Assembly (NCBI GenBank): GCA_964633225.1 | Contig: CAZWFQ010000036.1 | Coordinates: 1 to 36,504, forward strand | DNA: 36,504 nt | Direction of reading: 5' to 3' | Source of the DNA: JAKQIM01 sp964633225 | Lineage (GTDB): Bacteria; Chloroflexota; Anaerolineae; Anaerolineales; UBA4823 | In this document: positions 8,096-16,726 of the stretch, piece by piece | Numbering within the stretch: position 1 is the stretch's first letter | How the letters are laid out: each line of letters begins with the position of its first letter | Notes under the pieces: model-generated | What the model saw: the letters and a program-made list of their open reading frames with translations, nothing else | Told to the model about the DNA's origin: nothing | Databases searched by the model: none | Translations under genes and position numbers: made by a program

Positions 8096-10258
8096 ATGAT
8101 CAAGCGCTGTACTTCCTGGATTCAGCCTGCCTGGTTATTGCTGATCCCAATTTTTGCTATACTGGGGCTGTTGTGCAGCGCGTGTGGGCGTGCATCGCAA
8201 GATGTTTTGCCAACGGTATCCCCTGGTCTTTGGGTGAGCGGTGCCATGAAGCTTTATCTGACCCAAGAAGGTATCTACCAGGTAAGCCAGGCCGACCTGG
8301 AAGCCTTGGGATATGATTTAAACGGGGTGGATCCATTCCGTTTTGAACTCTCTCGCCGTGGGGCAGCGCAACCCTTATGGGTGCTTCAAGACAGTGGCCA
8401 ATTCACGTTGTTCTTCTATGGCATTGGCAGTGATAGCCTATACAGCCGAGAGGCCATTTATTGGCTTGATATTCTTCCTGCCCCGGCCGGGTTAACCCAA
8501 CCCTGGAATGCCGGTGAGATCCCCACGCCGGACGTGATGGAACTTCAATCTGTTTACCAGGCTGCTGGCCGCTGGGAAGAGAATTTGCTTTATTACCCCC
8601 AGGCTACCCAAGATGAGCATTGGTTTTGGGCTGCCGTATATGCTGGACAGCAGCAGGAATTTCCTGTGGAATTGGCAGATGTGACTAATGGAGCGGGTAC
8701 TCTTCAAGTGGATGTTTGGGCGAATACAGAGGATCGTGTTGCGCCCGACCACCATGTGCAGGTAATTGTTAACGAGCAGTTGGTGATCGATGAGACCTGG
8801 GATGGAATTGGGCAGCATACCCTGGAAACTGATCTGCCGGCGGATCTGTTGGTGGAGGGGCAGAACAAGGTGCGCGTGGAATTGCCAGGCGATACCGGGG
8901 CATCAGCCGAGGCGGTCCTGATAAATTGGATTGCGTTTGGTTATGCACGCCTGCCGTTCGCCAGGGATGATGTGTTGGTGTTTGACAGCCCCCAGGCTCC
9001 TTTAGGGATCGATGGAATGAAGGGTGCACTGGCTGTTTTCGATATTACACCCGGCAATCAGGCACAAATGATTGGCAGCATGCACGCGGATGGGCGAGTG
9101 AAGTTCCAGGGACAGGTGGGGCACCGTTACTTAGTGGTTGGGACAGATGGTTACCTCGATCCAATTCGCATGTCTGCGGCTGAATTATCGCCAGACTTAA
9201 GGGGGCCCGGTTGGGGAGCAGAATATGTGGCTGTGGGGTCGGGCAACCTATTGGACGCGTTGAAGGGTTTGTTAGAGTGGCGAACAAGCCAAGGTGTGAC
9301 CAGCCTGGCTGTGCCGTTGGGGGCGATCTATGATCAATTTGGTGATGGCTTCCCAGAGCCGGAAGCCATTCGTGCATTTTTGCAGTATGCGACCAATCAT
9401 TGGGATGCGGCCCCCCGCTATGTGCTGTTGGTGGGCGATGCAACATTTGATCCACTTGGGTACCAATCAGAGCCGGTTCCTGATACACTGCCCACCTATT
9501 TTGTGCAAACGTTCTACGGGGGGCAGACAGCCAGTGATTTAATGTTTGCGCTCTTAGATGACGATGGTTTGCCAGATCTGGCGATTGGGCGAGTTCCCGC
9601 GCAAAGCCAAGAACAAATCAATGTCTTCGTGGAGAAGACGCTGGCTTATGAACAGATGGCTCTGGGGATGGAGCAGAGCAGCGTGTTGGCTGTTGCTGAT
9701 GGGCAGGAAGCAAGTTTTCGGGGCGACGCACAGGCTTTCTTAGATTTGTTTGTCGGTCAGGAAACGGTATTATATTCACCGGATGCGGGCAGCCAGGATG
9801 CCAACGATGTGATCGTTACATATCTAGAGCAAGGGTATGGCCTGGTGGCTTACTTTGGGCATGGCAGCGTGAACATGTGGGGCAAGGACCGGTTGTTTGC
9901 GGTAGAGGATGTGCCGGACCTGGCAAATGAACATCTGCCGATCTTGATCAACATGACTTGCCTGAGTGGGCTTTTTACACACCCCAGGCTGCTCTCTTTG
10001 GCTGAGGCCATGCTGCTGCAGCCGGGCGGCGGGGCTGTGGCGGTATTAGCTCCCACCAGCCTGACCTTGCCATTTGATCAGAGTTTTCTTAGCCAGCCGC
10101 TGGGGCGCGCCCTGCTTGATCCTACGATCACCCGCCTGGGCGATGCCTTGCTGCAAGCTCAGCGGCAAGTGCCGGTGGATGGTGCGGGCACGCAAGATGT
10201 TATCCGTACCTTTTTATTGCTTGGTGATCCTGCGTTGTTGTTGTCGGGCCCGCCCTGA
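8096..10258 (+). CDS. C25-family (gingipain/PorU-like) cysteine peptidase, probable lipoprotein
   Basis: A 720-residue C25 peptidase paralogous to the product at 1763-7111 but lacking the C-terminal modules. The ATG at 8096 follows GGAGG at 8088-8092 with a short 3-nt spacer. The N-terminus has a hydrophobic stretch (about 12-29) ending in LLCSAC, an imperfect lipobox with Cys30 as the likely lipidated residue. A GIYQVSQADLEALGYDLNG segment matches the equivalent region of the larger paralogue. The catalytic domain covers about 375-716, with GHGSVNMW (His589) and NMTCLSG (Cys622), and ends at LLGDPALLL right at the C-terminus. A membrane-tethered C25 enzyme recalls PorU, the type IX secretion sortase, so processing of surface proteins is possible. 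The stop codon abuts the stop of the convergent ABC gene. Confidence 0.9.
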   Translation: MIKRCTSWIQPAWLLLIPIFAILGLLCSACGRASQDVLPTVSPGLWVSGAMKLYLTQEGIYQVSQADLEALGYDLNGVDPFRFELSRRGAAQPLWVLQDSGQFTLFFYGIGSDSLYSREAIYWLDILPAPAGLTQPWNAGEIPTPDVMELQSVYQAAGRWEENLLYYPQATQDEHWFWAAVYAGQQQEFPVELADVTNGAGTLQVDVWANTEDRVAPDHHVQVIVNEQLVIDETWDGIGQHTLETDLPADLLVEGQNKVRVELPGDTGASAEAVLINWIAFGYARLPFARDDVLVFDSPQAPLGIDGMKGALAVFDITPGNQAQMIGSMHADGRVKFQGQVGHRYLVVGTDGYLDPIRMSAAELSPDLRGPGWGAEYVAVGSGNLLDALKGLLEWRTSQGVTSLAVPLGAIYDQFGDGFPEPEAIRAFLQYATNHWDAAPRYVLLVGDATFDPLGYQSEPVPDTLPTYFVQTFYGGQTASDLMFALLDDDGLPDLAIGRVPAQSQEQINVFVEKTLAYEQMALGMEQSSVLAVADGQEASFRGDAQAFLDLFVGQETVLYSPDAGSQDANDVIVTYLEQGYGLVAYFGHGSVNMWGKDRLFAVEDVPDLANEHLPILINMTCLSGLFTHPRLLSLAEAMLLQPGGGAVAVLAPTSLTLPFDQSFLSQPLGRALLDPTITRLGDALLQAQRQVPVDGAGTQDVIRTFLLLGDPALLLSGPP

Positions 10259-12133
10259 TCAATAGTGGGTCAAGCTGCCATCCTGGCGGGCCCGCCGCAC
10301 GGCAAACCTGAAACTTGCCAGGCTGATTGGAAGTAAAATGGTGCTAAAGGCCAGCAGGGCCAGGGTTTGGGTTCCCAAGGTGTTGATGGATGCCCCATTG
10401 AGTATGGCTTGCCTCAGTCCGTCTAGGGCGTATGTGACCGGGATCAACCCGGCAGCCAACTGTAGCCAGGCCGGCAAGATGGTGACGGGATAGTAGACGC
10501 CGCCCAACAAAGTGGCGATTGAGTCGAAAATCCAGGTTACCGGTTGGCCGCGTTTGAGCACCATGATGAAACTGGCGGCAATAATTCCCAGGCTGCTGAA
10601 CGAGACGATGGTTAACACCAGTAAAACCAGGACAGCAAAGATGTTGACGTGGGATAAACCTACGCCCAGCAGCACGCCACCGATGCCCAAATAGATCAAC
10701 GCTCGGAACGTGGTCATCAAGTAGCTCCACAGCGACGAAGCAAAGATAATGGCAGAGATTGATGTGGGGGTGGTCAGCATGGCTTCGAGGGTGCCCGTTG
10801 TTTGGGCATGGCGTAAGCTGGATGTGAAACTTGTCAATCCGGTGCCGAAATAGCCTGAAACTGCGAGGCCGATCAGCACGAAGGCAAAATAATCGCCTTG
10901 GTAGCTTGATAAGAAAGGCACCGCAGCCGAACCGATCAACTGGGCGATGAAATAGAAAGCCAGGATTGATATAAAGATGCTGAAAAACTGAAAGAAGAAA
11001 GAGAAGCGATAGCTGAGCTCTTCAATAAAATCGCGCCGGATAAATGCGGCAATTACGCGGGCGGCCTGCCTTGCATCAAATTTGCGCCTTTGGGCCGCGG
11101 GCAGGATTGGAGGCGGCAGATCTGGATCAAAAGGGTTGGTGTCTTGCGGGGTATGTTGCTGCTGTGTCAGGCGGCTAAAGATCTTGTCGAGAGATGCTTC
11201 TGTGGATGCGATATTGATAATCCGGGCGCCTTGATCTTGAAGGTTTTCAAGAACTGTGCGCAGGGAATCTTGTGCTGGTGTGTTGAACTCGATTTCGGTG
11301 ACCTGGTCTTTTTTAAGTGAAACAGCAAGCTGATCCAGCCCGGCAAGTTGGTCTTGTAAGGCTGGTGACCAGTGACGAACCTGGATGGTGTGGCGGCCAA
11401 CCATATTCAGCTGGCTGCGCAGCTCATCTACTGTGCCGCAGCCCTGAACGCGCCCATGGTGCATGATGGCAACTCGATCGCATAGGCGCTCTACATCGTT
11501 GAGGCTGTGTGTGGTCAACAAGATAGTGATCCCGTGCTGGCTGGTGAGCGTGTGGACCAGGCTGTAGAGCTGCTGCGTGGCAGACCAATCCAGTCCTTTG
11601 GTGGGTTCATCTAAGAATAACAAGCGGGGTTGGACGAGTAAAGCCCGGGCAAGCGATAAACGCTGGCGCATGCCGGTGGAGTAAGTTTGAAAGCGAGAGT
11701 CAATGAACTCTTGCAGCCCAACCTGTTCGCTGACCTGTACGATGCGTTCCTGAACGACTTTGGATGGAAGGCCAGAAAGCGCAGCAAAGAATTCCAGGTT
11801 GTGACGCCCTGTCAGCCGCCAATAAAAGCTGCGTTCGTCGCTGGTCACCAGACCAATGGATTGTTTGACGGCTGTATCATTGTTCAGGTCGTGGCCATTC
11901 ACCAGGGCAGTGCCAGAGGTAGGGATGATCAGGGTTGACAGCAGCTTAACTAAGGTGGTCTTCCCGGCCCCATTAGGGCCGATCAGCCCAAACAGCTCGC
12001 CCGATTTAACCTGGATGCTGACCTGGTCCACAGCCAGGTGTTGTGCAGCCTGGCTGCCAGGCAGCAGGCTGCGCCATCCTTGTGCAGAAGAGAAGGCTTT
12101 CGAAAGGCGATGGGTTTGGATGGCGTAGGTCAC
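10259..12133 (-). CDS. ABC-2 type exporter, ATPase and permease fused in one chain
   Basis: A 624-residue protein combining both halves of an ABC exporter. The N-terminal ATPase shows Walker A GPNGAGKT (52-59), signature YSTGMRQR (151-158), Walker B LLFLDEPT (171-178) and the switch His in TTHS (209). From about residue 375 to the end there are around six hydrophobic segments of the ABC-2 membrane family. These two parts are usually separate genes; the fusion is continuous here with no sign of a frameshift. The substrate is unknown (drug, lipid or polysaccharide-type exporters share this fold). The start is GTG at 12133, with a GGAAGAGAT stretch upstream. The stop TGA lies directly against the stop of the convergent C25 gene; the two share the hexamer TGATCA at 10256-10261. 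Confidence 0.9.
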   Translation of the reverse strand: MTYAIQTHRLSKAFSSAQGWRSLLPGSQAAQHLAVDQVSIQVKSGELFGLIGPNGAGKTTLVKLLSTLIIPTSGTALVNGHDLNNDTAVKQSIGLVTSDERSFYWRLTGRHNLEFFAALSGLPSKVVQERIVQVSEQVGLQEFIDSRFQTYSTGMRQRLSLARALLVQPRLLFLDEPTKGLDWSATQQLYSLVHTLTSQHGITILLTTHSLNDVERLCDRVAIMHHGRVQGCGTVDELRSQLNMVGRHTIQVRHWSPALQDQLAGLDQLAVSLKKDQVTEIEFNTPAQDSLRTVLENLQDQGARIINIASTEASLDKIFSRLTQQQHTPQDTNPFDPDLPPPILPAAQRRKFDARQAARVIAAFIRRDFIEELSYRFSFFFQFFSIFISILAFYFIAQLIGSAAVPFLSSYQGDYFAFVLIGLAVSGYFGTGLTSFTSSLRHAQTTGTLEAMLTTPTSISAIIFASSLWSYLMTTFRALIYLGIGGVLLGVGLSHVNIFAVLVLLVLTIVSFSSLGIIAASFIMVLKRGQPVTWIFDSIATLLGGVYYPVTILPAWLQLAAGLIPVTYALDGLRQAILNGASINTLGTQTLALLAFSTILLPISLASFRFAVRRARQDGSLTHY

Positions 12134-12183
12134 TAAAATATCATCTCTTCCATTTGGATCTTCGTGTATGAAGTGCAGCCCCT

Positions 12184-12189
12184 ATTATA
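12184..12189 (-). promoter_or_regulatory. Candidate -10 box (TATAAT on the - strand)
   Basis: The + strand reads ATTATA here, a perfect TATAAT on the - strand, 50 nt ahead of the GTG start of the fused ABC exporter. No strong -35 is visible. It lies in the 162-bp divergent gap shared with the zinc-ribbon gene. Confidence 0.35.
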
Positions 12190-12250
12190 GTTGCAAATTA
12201 GCTGAAAAGTCCTCGATATTACATAGCCAATTGGCATTATGTTGGGATGC

Positions 12251-12279
12251 TTGCGTGGCGGTGGTTTGTTGCTTATAAT
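12251..12279 (+). promoter_or_regulatory. Candidate promoter for the zinc-ribbon gene pair
   Basis: TTGCGT at 12251-12256 and a perfect TATAAT at 12274-12279 are separated by 17 nt, the standard spacing. Transcription would begin near 12286, only about 10 nt before the ATG at 12296. The -35 matches the consensus at only three positions. Confidence 0.4.
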
Positions 12280-12295
12280 CAGGCCAGGTGACCCT

Positions 12296-13579
12296 ATGAA
12301 TAAATCATTTCCCCCGCCTGGTTATATAATAACTGAGTCGATGGTAACCGGTATTGAGGTTTATAAACCGGTACCGGTCAAGATTGAAGATGAACGAGAG
12401 ACGGTTGAATTTAAATGCCCGCAGTGTGGAGCGACTACGGCCTACAGCGTGGTTGATGGCGGCCTGACTTGTACCCATTGTGGTTATTATGATGCGCCAC
12501 AGAAGGCGGCGGTCGGCAAGATGGCGGGCGAACTGGAGTTTACTCCACAAGCGTTGGCGCAGGCCTCTTTGGGATGGGGCGATGAACGCAAGGAGTTGGA
12601 GTGCCAGAGCTGCGGGGCGAGAACATTGGTGCCATCAGAATCTCTCGCCCACACCTGCGTTTTTTGCGGTTCAAATAAGGTGATCCAGCGCATGGCATCG
12701 CAAGATAACTTGCGGCCGCGCTTTTTGATCCCTTTTAAGGTGGCAATCGAAAAATGCCAGGGCATTACACGCCAATGGCTGGGGTCCAGTTGGATGACGC
12801 CTGCCAGCCTGAAACAAGTGGCGGGGTTAAATGCCTTTGCAGCAGTATACCTGCCGTTTTGGACTTTCGATTCCACCACAGATGCCAACTGGCGGGCAGA
12901 AGTTGGGCACAATGAAACCGAAAGTTACTATGATGCGGGCGAGAAAGAATGGAAAACGCGCACCGTGACGGTCTGGCGTTGGGAATCGGGCAAGGTAGAA
13001 CTTAAGATTGATGACCTTCTGGTAGGTGGCACAGCCAAGCTCAGTACCATTCTGCTGGACAAGATCAAGTCTTTTGAGTTGGACGAACTGGTGGATTATG
13101 ATCCTAAATACCTGGCTGGTTTCCACGCGCGCGCTTATGATCTGCCGTTGGAAAAGGCCTGGGAGGTTGCCCGGCAAGAAATGCGCGAGGCCACACGCGA
13201 GGCCTGTCGCGATCAAGCCAGCACATCGCAAATCCGCAGCTTCAGCATGAATCTTGATTTTAGCGATGAAAGCTGGCGTTATGTTTTGCTGCCGGTTTAT
13301 GTGGCGGCATATCGTTACGAAGAGAAAGTTTTTCAGGTGATCATTAATGGCCAAACCGGGGCGATTACTGGGCAAAGGCCTGTTGATTGGACAAAGGTGT
13401 GGCTGGCAATTGTGGCGCTTTTGGCGCCTGGGTTGCTGTTGGGCCTGGTTGGCCTGGTGACGCTGCCTTTGGGCGGCCTGGGTGTGATCTTTGGGGGGGT
13501 TGGCTTCGTGTTATTGGTGGCTGGCATTGTGATATCGATCATCATTGGGGTGCAAGCCAACCGCATGGGCGAGGCGTGA
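12296..13579 (+). CDS. Membrane protein with two N-terminal zinc ribbons
   Basis: A 427-residue protein of unknown function. Two four-cysteine zinc ribbons are clear: Cys41, 44, 59, 62 and Cys103, 106, 121, 124, each pair separated by 14 residues. A region of about 200 residues follows (IPFKVAIEK, AAVYLPFWTFDS), rich in aromatic and acidic residues. The C-terminus has two to three hydrophobic segments from about 363 to 420, including a Gly-rich one. Start choice: the ATG at 12296 sits just after a promoter-like TATAAT; the frame extends upstream to 12239 but would then include the promoter. The downstream gene is a paralogue with one ribbon. Such proteins are often mis-annotated as helicase-like because of the ribbon; I see no helicase motif. 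A role in membrane protein assembly is possible but unsupported. Confidence 0.82.
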   Translation: MNKSFPPPGYIITESMVTGIEVYKPVPVKIEDERETVEFKCPQCGATTAYSVVDGGLTCTHCGYYDAPQKAAVGKMAGELEFTPQALAQASLGWGDERKELECQSCGARTLVPSESLAHTCVFCGSNKVIQRMASQDNLRPRFLIPFKVAIEKCQGITRQWLGSSWMTPASLKQVAGLNAFAAVYLPFWTFDSTTDANWRAEVGHNETESYYDAGEKEWKTRTVTVWRWESGKVELKIDDLLVGGTAKLSTILLDKIKSFELDELVDYDPKYLAGFHARAYDLPLEKAWEVARQEMREATREACRDQASTSQIRSFSMNLDFSDESWRYVLLPVYVAAYRYEEKVFQVIINGQTGAITGQRPVDWTKVWLAIVALLAPGLLLGLVGLVTLPLGGLGVIFGGVGFVLLVAGIVISIIIGVQANRMGEA

Positions 13580-13589
13580 GGAACAGGAA

Positions 13590-14717
13590 ATGGCGAATAT
13601 GATGATATCGGATGACGCGGGTACGTCTGGGACGAAAAATGAGTTTGCGGGTCCATGGGGTGAAGTAGTTGATCTGGTGGTGTGTGAATCTTGCGCTTGG
13701 AGCTATGTGCTGCCGCAGGGTGTACTGCCTCAGCGCTGCCCCAATTGTTTCAATGGTGATCTGAAGCTTTTAACGCCTGATGTTGAAAGCCAGACGATTG
13801 ATAACCGGACCCCTGAGTTGTATTTGCCTTTTAGCGTCCCCATTGAGCGGGTACTTCAAAATGTTCGAGAATTTGCCAGTGGGCTATGGTTTGCCCCGGC
13901 TGACTTAAATCCTAATACGTTGCGCCAACGCCTGAAGCGTGTGTACTGGCCGATGTGGCTGGTAGACTGCGATGTGCGGGCCACCTGGGAGGCTGAGGCC
14001 GGCTATGATTACGAGGTGGTCAGTCATCAGGATCGTTATAGTGATGGTCAGGCTGGGTGGACCTCACAGGAGGTCAAGGAGACTCGTGTGCGCTGGGAGC
14101 CACGAGCTGGGCGGCTTGAACGTTTGTATACCAACACACCAGCCCCGGCGATGGAAAACCACCGCCAACTGGTTAACCGAATGCGCCGTTTTGATCTGGA
14201 GCAAGCTCAGCCTTACAGCCAAGATGCACTTAGGCAGGCTTTTGTGCGCGTGCCTGATCGGTCGGTTGAAGATGCTTGGCCAGATGCGGCGCCTGCAGTT
14301 CAGGAGGCCGCGGCAGATGAGTGCCGTCAGGCGGCGAAGGCTGAGCATATTCGCCAGTTCCAGTGGACGCCTGATTATCAAAGCCTTAATTGGACCTTGC
14401 TGTTGCTGCCAGTTTACACAACCTATTACCTGGACGATGATCAAAAGCCTCAGCCGGTGCTGATCCACGGACAAAGTGGGTACCTGAGCGGTATGAAGCG
14501 TGCTTCGATGAAGCGTGCCCAACGGACGTCGCTTTATATTGCGATTGCAGCGATGGCAGTTTTTGTATTAAGTTTACTGGTCTCGGGAATCGGCCTGTTG
14601 ATCCAGCCATTGTTGGCATTGGGGGGCATTGGGATTGTGGCGGCCTTTTTACTTGGCATAGCGGCGATCGTTCCCGTGGCAATAGCCTGGCAGGTTAACC
14701 GCTCTGTAAAAGATTAA
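13590..14717 (+). CDS. Membrane protein with one N-terminal zinc ribbon, paralogue of the preceding gene
   Basis: A 375-residue protein. One zinc ribbon is visible (Cys32, 35, 50, 53, again 14 residues apart). It is followed by the same type of middle region as its neighbour (LPFSVPIERV, KRVYWPMWLVD, LLLLPVYTTYYL) and C-terminal hydrophobic segments at about 315-370. The ATG at 13590 is preceded by AGGAACAGGAA. The gene starts 10 bp after the stop of the first zinc-ribbon gene, so the two are almost certainly co-transcribed and arose by tandem duplication with loss or gain of one ribbon. Its 3' end overlaps the convergent patatin gene by 23 bp. The function is unknown; the pair may act as a heteromeric membrane complex, which is inference. 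Confidence 0.8.
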   Translation: MANMMISDDAGTSGTKNEFAGPWGEVVDLVVCESCAWSYVLPQGVLPQRCPNCFNGDLKLLTPDVESQTIDNRTPELYLPFSVPIERVLQNVREFASGLWFAPADLNPNTLRQRLKRVYWPMWLVDCDVRATWEAEAGYDYEVVSHQDRYSDGQAGWTSQEVKETRVRWEPRAGRLERLYTNTPAPAMENHRQLVNRMRRFDLEQAQPYSQDALRQAFVRVPDRSVEDAWPDAAPAVQEAAADECRQAAKAEHIRQFQWTPDYQSLNWTLLLLPVYTTYYLDDDQKPQPVLIHGQSGYLSGMKRASMKRAQRTSLYIAIAAMAVFVLSLLVSGIGLLIQPLLALGGIGIVAAFLLGIAAIVPVAIAWQVNRSVKD

Positions 14718-15531
14718 GCGCAGCTTTGATTTCGGCTATCTTAGCCTCGGCAGCTTTTTGCCCCAATTCGATCAATTCCTGACCTTTAGAAAAGCGCAGG
14801 TAGCTCTTACCGGCCAGAGCTGGCGAGATGGTGCAGTCGGCATCTTCTACGCCCCTGCCAGCGTGACGTACCATCATTTCGAGGCCAGTGAGCCCATAGC
14901 CGATGGCTCCCATGCCGCGCCGTAGTTTGGGGGTTAGGATGTCTACCCCAATCACATAGCTTGCGCCCATGGCGCGTGCTGTTGACACGGGTACACTGTT
15001 CAAAAGGGTGCCGTCAGCCAACAAGCGACCGTCGATGCGTACGGGGGCAGCAAAGCCAGGCACGGTGCAGCTGGCGTGGATGGCTGGCGCGATGCGTCCC
15101 TTGTTTAGCGTAACCAGGCAGTCATTTTCCATATCGATGGCCACAACGGCAAACGGGGTCTTGAGATCTTCAAAGTTCAAATCGCCAGCCTGGTTGATAA
15201 GCCATTTTTCCATCCTGTCAAATTTAAATGCGCCGTGCAGCGGAAAAGTTAGGCTGGCCAATTTTTGCCATTTCATGCTCAGGCTTAACTCCTTGAGTTT
15301 TTGAATGCTGATTCCGGCACAATAGGCAGCTCCAATAATGGCTCCAGCGCTGGTTCCAGCGACATGATGGATTGGAATACCTTCTCTGATCAATATTTCC
15401 AGCACGCCAATGTGGGCCAGTCCCCTGGCAACCCCTCCGCCCAGGGCAAGGCCGACGCGCGGGGGTGAGTTTGGAAATGACCCCCGGTTGTGGGGGTCAT
15501 CTCCGAAAAACATCTCTTCAGGCAATTCCAT
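14695..15531 (-). CDS. Patatin-like phospholipase family protein (RssA-type)
   Basis: A 278-residue cytoplasmic or membrane-associated serine hydrolase of the patatin family. These are lipid acyl hydrolases using a Ser-Asp dyad. The oxyanion loop GGGVAR is at 31-36, the nucleophile motif GTSAG at 59-63 (Ser61) and the DG motif at Asp173-Gly174. The length and single-domain form resemble bacterial RssA/YlbK-type proteins. The ATG at 15531 lies immediately after the stop of the upstream Ddl-like gene with no gap, so translation is probably coupled. The 3' end overlaps the convergent zinc-ribbon gene by 23 bp. The lipid substrate cannot be told from the sequence. Confidence 0.9.
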   Translation of the reverse strand: MELPEEMFFGDDPHNRGSFPNSPPRVGLALGGGVARGLAHIGVLEILIREGIPIHHVAGTSAGAIIGAAYCAGISIQKLKELSLSMKWQKLASLTFPLHGAFKFDRMEKWLINQAGDLNFEDLKTPFAVVAIDMENDCLVTLNKGRIAPAIHASCTVPGFAAPVRIDGRLLADGTLLNSVPVSTARAMGASYVIGVDILTPKLRRGMGAIGYGLTGLEMMVRHAGRGVEDADCTISPALAGKSYLRFSKGQELIELGQKAAEAKIAEIKAALNLLQSG

Positions 15532-16590
15532 TTACATGCCGTAACGCTCGAAGGCAGCTTCTAGGATCATGTTGACCAGGTGGGCGTGACCAACGCCCTC
15601 AGCCGCGGCCTCGATCACCAGGTCTGAGATTCCGGGCGAGAGGCCCGGCAGGGGGTTGATTTCGAGGATATAGGGTTTTAAATTATCGTTGGCGTCCAGG
15701 CGGAAATCTACCCGTGAGACATCCAGAGCACCGGTAACGCGGAAGACAGCCGCCGTCAGCCAGTTCAGTTCATCTACCATGTCATCGTCCAGCGGGGCGG
15801 GGCAGAGGTAATTCAACTGATCTGCCATCTCTACCTTGAGGCGATTGCTGTAAACCGTGTCGGTATTTTCGAAGGGCTTTAAGTCCACTTCCATGGGCGG
15901 GAAGAAACGCAGCCCGGCTTGCACGCGCGGCGCGTTTTCGTTATCGGGCAGGCGGCGTGAAACAGGGCCGATCAAGTTCCCGACCAGCCCTACCGTCACT
16001 TCACGGCCTTCGATATAATGTTCCACTAGCGCGGTCTGTTTGTAGCGGTTCAGGATGTACGATAACTGCTCGCGCAGCTCCTCTTCGTTGTGTACGATGG
16101 ATTTAGCAGATACGCCCATGCCGGTACCCTCACGGCTGGGCTTGACAAAGAGCGGAAAGTGCATATCTTCTGCTAGGGGTTCGTCGACGCGCTCAAAGGA
16201 TTGGAAGTTTGGCGTGGGCAGGTCGTGATAGGTGAGCACGCGTTTGGTCATGGATTTGTCCAATGCCAGTGCCAGGGTCAATACCTTTGAGCCAGTATAC
16301 CGAAGGCGCATCATTTCCAGTATAGCTGGCACCTGGGCTTCGCGCGAATCGCCGAAGTGACCCTCGCAGATATTGAAGCAAATATCTGGCTTATACTTGG
16401 GCAGCGTTTCAAATAGCGAGCTATCGCCTTCGAAAAACTCGCAAGCATTTCCTCCCGCGCGCACGGCCTCCATCAGTGCGTTGATCGTCTTCTCGGAATC
16501 TAAATCATCCCATTGATCTTCAGCCATACCTTCAAACTTGGGCGCATTTACCTTGAGATTGGCAAGCAAGGCAACACGGTATTTTTTCAT
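15532..16590 (-). CDS. D-alanine--D-alanine ligase-like ATP-grasp protein
   Basis: A 352-residue ATP-grasp ligase related to Ddl, which joins two D-alanines for peptidoglycan. Visible features are FVKPSREGTGMGVS (148-161, ATP-binding loop), EHYIEGREVTV (190-200), and the metal-binding set Asp295 (RVDFR), Glu310 and Asn312 (EINPLPGLSPG). The N-terminal substrate region reads ICEGHFGDSREAQ rather than the usual HGxxGEDG of Ddl. The second substrate may therefore differ, and a role outside cell-wall synthesis is possible. AGAGGA lies 6 nt before the ATG. It is followed without a gap by the patatin gene. A long perfect dyad sits upstream at 16640-16683. Confidence 0.85.
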   Translation of the reverse strand: MKKYRVALLANLKVNAPKFEGMAEDQWDDLDSEKTINALMEAVRAGGNACEFFEGDSSLFETLPKYKPDICFNICEGHFGDSREAQVPAILEMMRLRYTGSKVLTLALALDKSMTKRVLTYHDLPTPNFQSFERVDEPLAEDMHFPLFVKPSREGTGMGVSAKSIVHNEEELREQLSYILNRYKQTALVEHYIEGREVTVGLVGNLIGPVSRRLPDNENAPRVQAGLRFFPPMEVDLKPFENTDTVYSNRLKVEMADQLNYLCPAPLDDDMVDELNWLTAAVFRVTGALDVSRVDFRLDANDNLKPYILEINPLPGLSPGISDLVIEAAAEGVGHAHLVNMILEAAFERYGM

Positions 16591-16639
16591 TCTTATCCTC
16601 TGTTATCTATGATAGGTACATACGAACCACTTGATTCTA

Positions 16640-16683
16640 TACCAATCTCACACAACGTCAATACATGCTGTGTGAGATTGGTA
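16640..16683. promoter_or_regulatory. 15-bp perfect inverted repeat with 14-nt spacer (operator or terminator)
   Basis: The arms 16640-16654 (core ACCAATCTCACACA) and 16669-16683 (core TGTGTGAGATTGGT) pair perfectly over 15 bp. It lies between the aldo/keto reductase stop and the Ddl-like start. There is no T-run after the stem on the - strand, and the stem is not GC-rich, so it is an unlikely intrinsic terminator. A - strand TTGACG (16661-16656, in the loop) and TATAGA (16641-16636, touching one arm) suggest a dyad operator over a promoter, although their 14-nt spacing is short. Confidence 0.6.
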
Positions 16684-16726
16684 ATATTGGAGCTTATTTC
16701 GGAATGTGGCTTATATTTGGGACAAT

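Noticed and set aside
12416..12670. Reading the zinc-ribbon protein as a primosomal helicase-like protein
   Set aside because: Only the cysteine ribbons are shared; there are no Walker or helicase motifs and the C-terminus is membrane-embedded.
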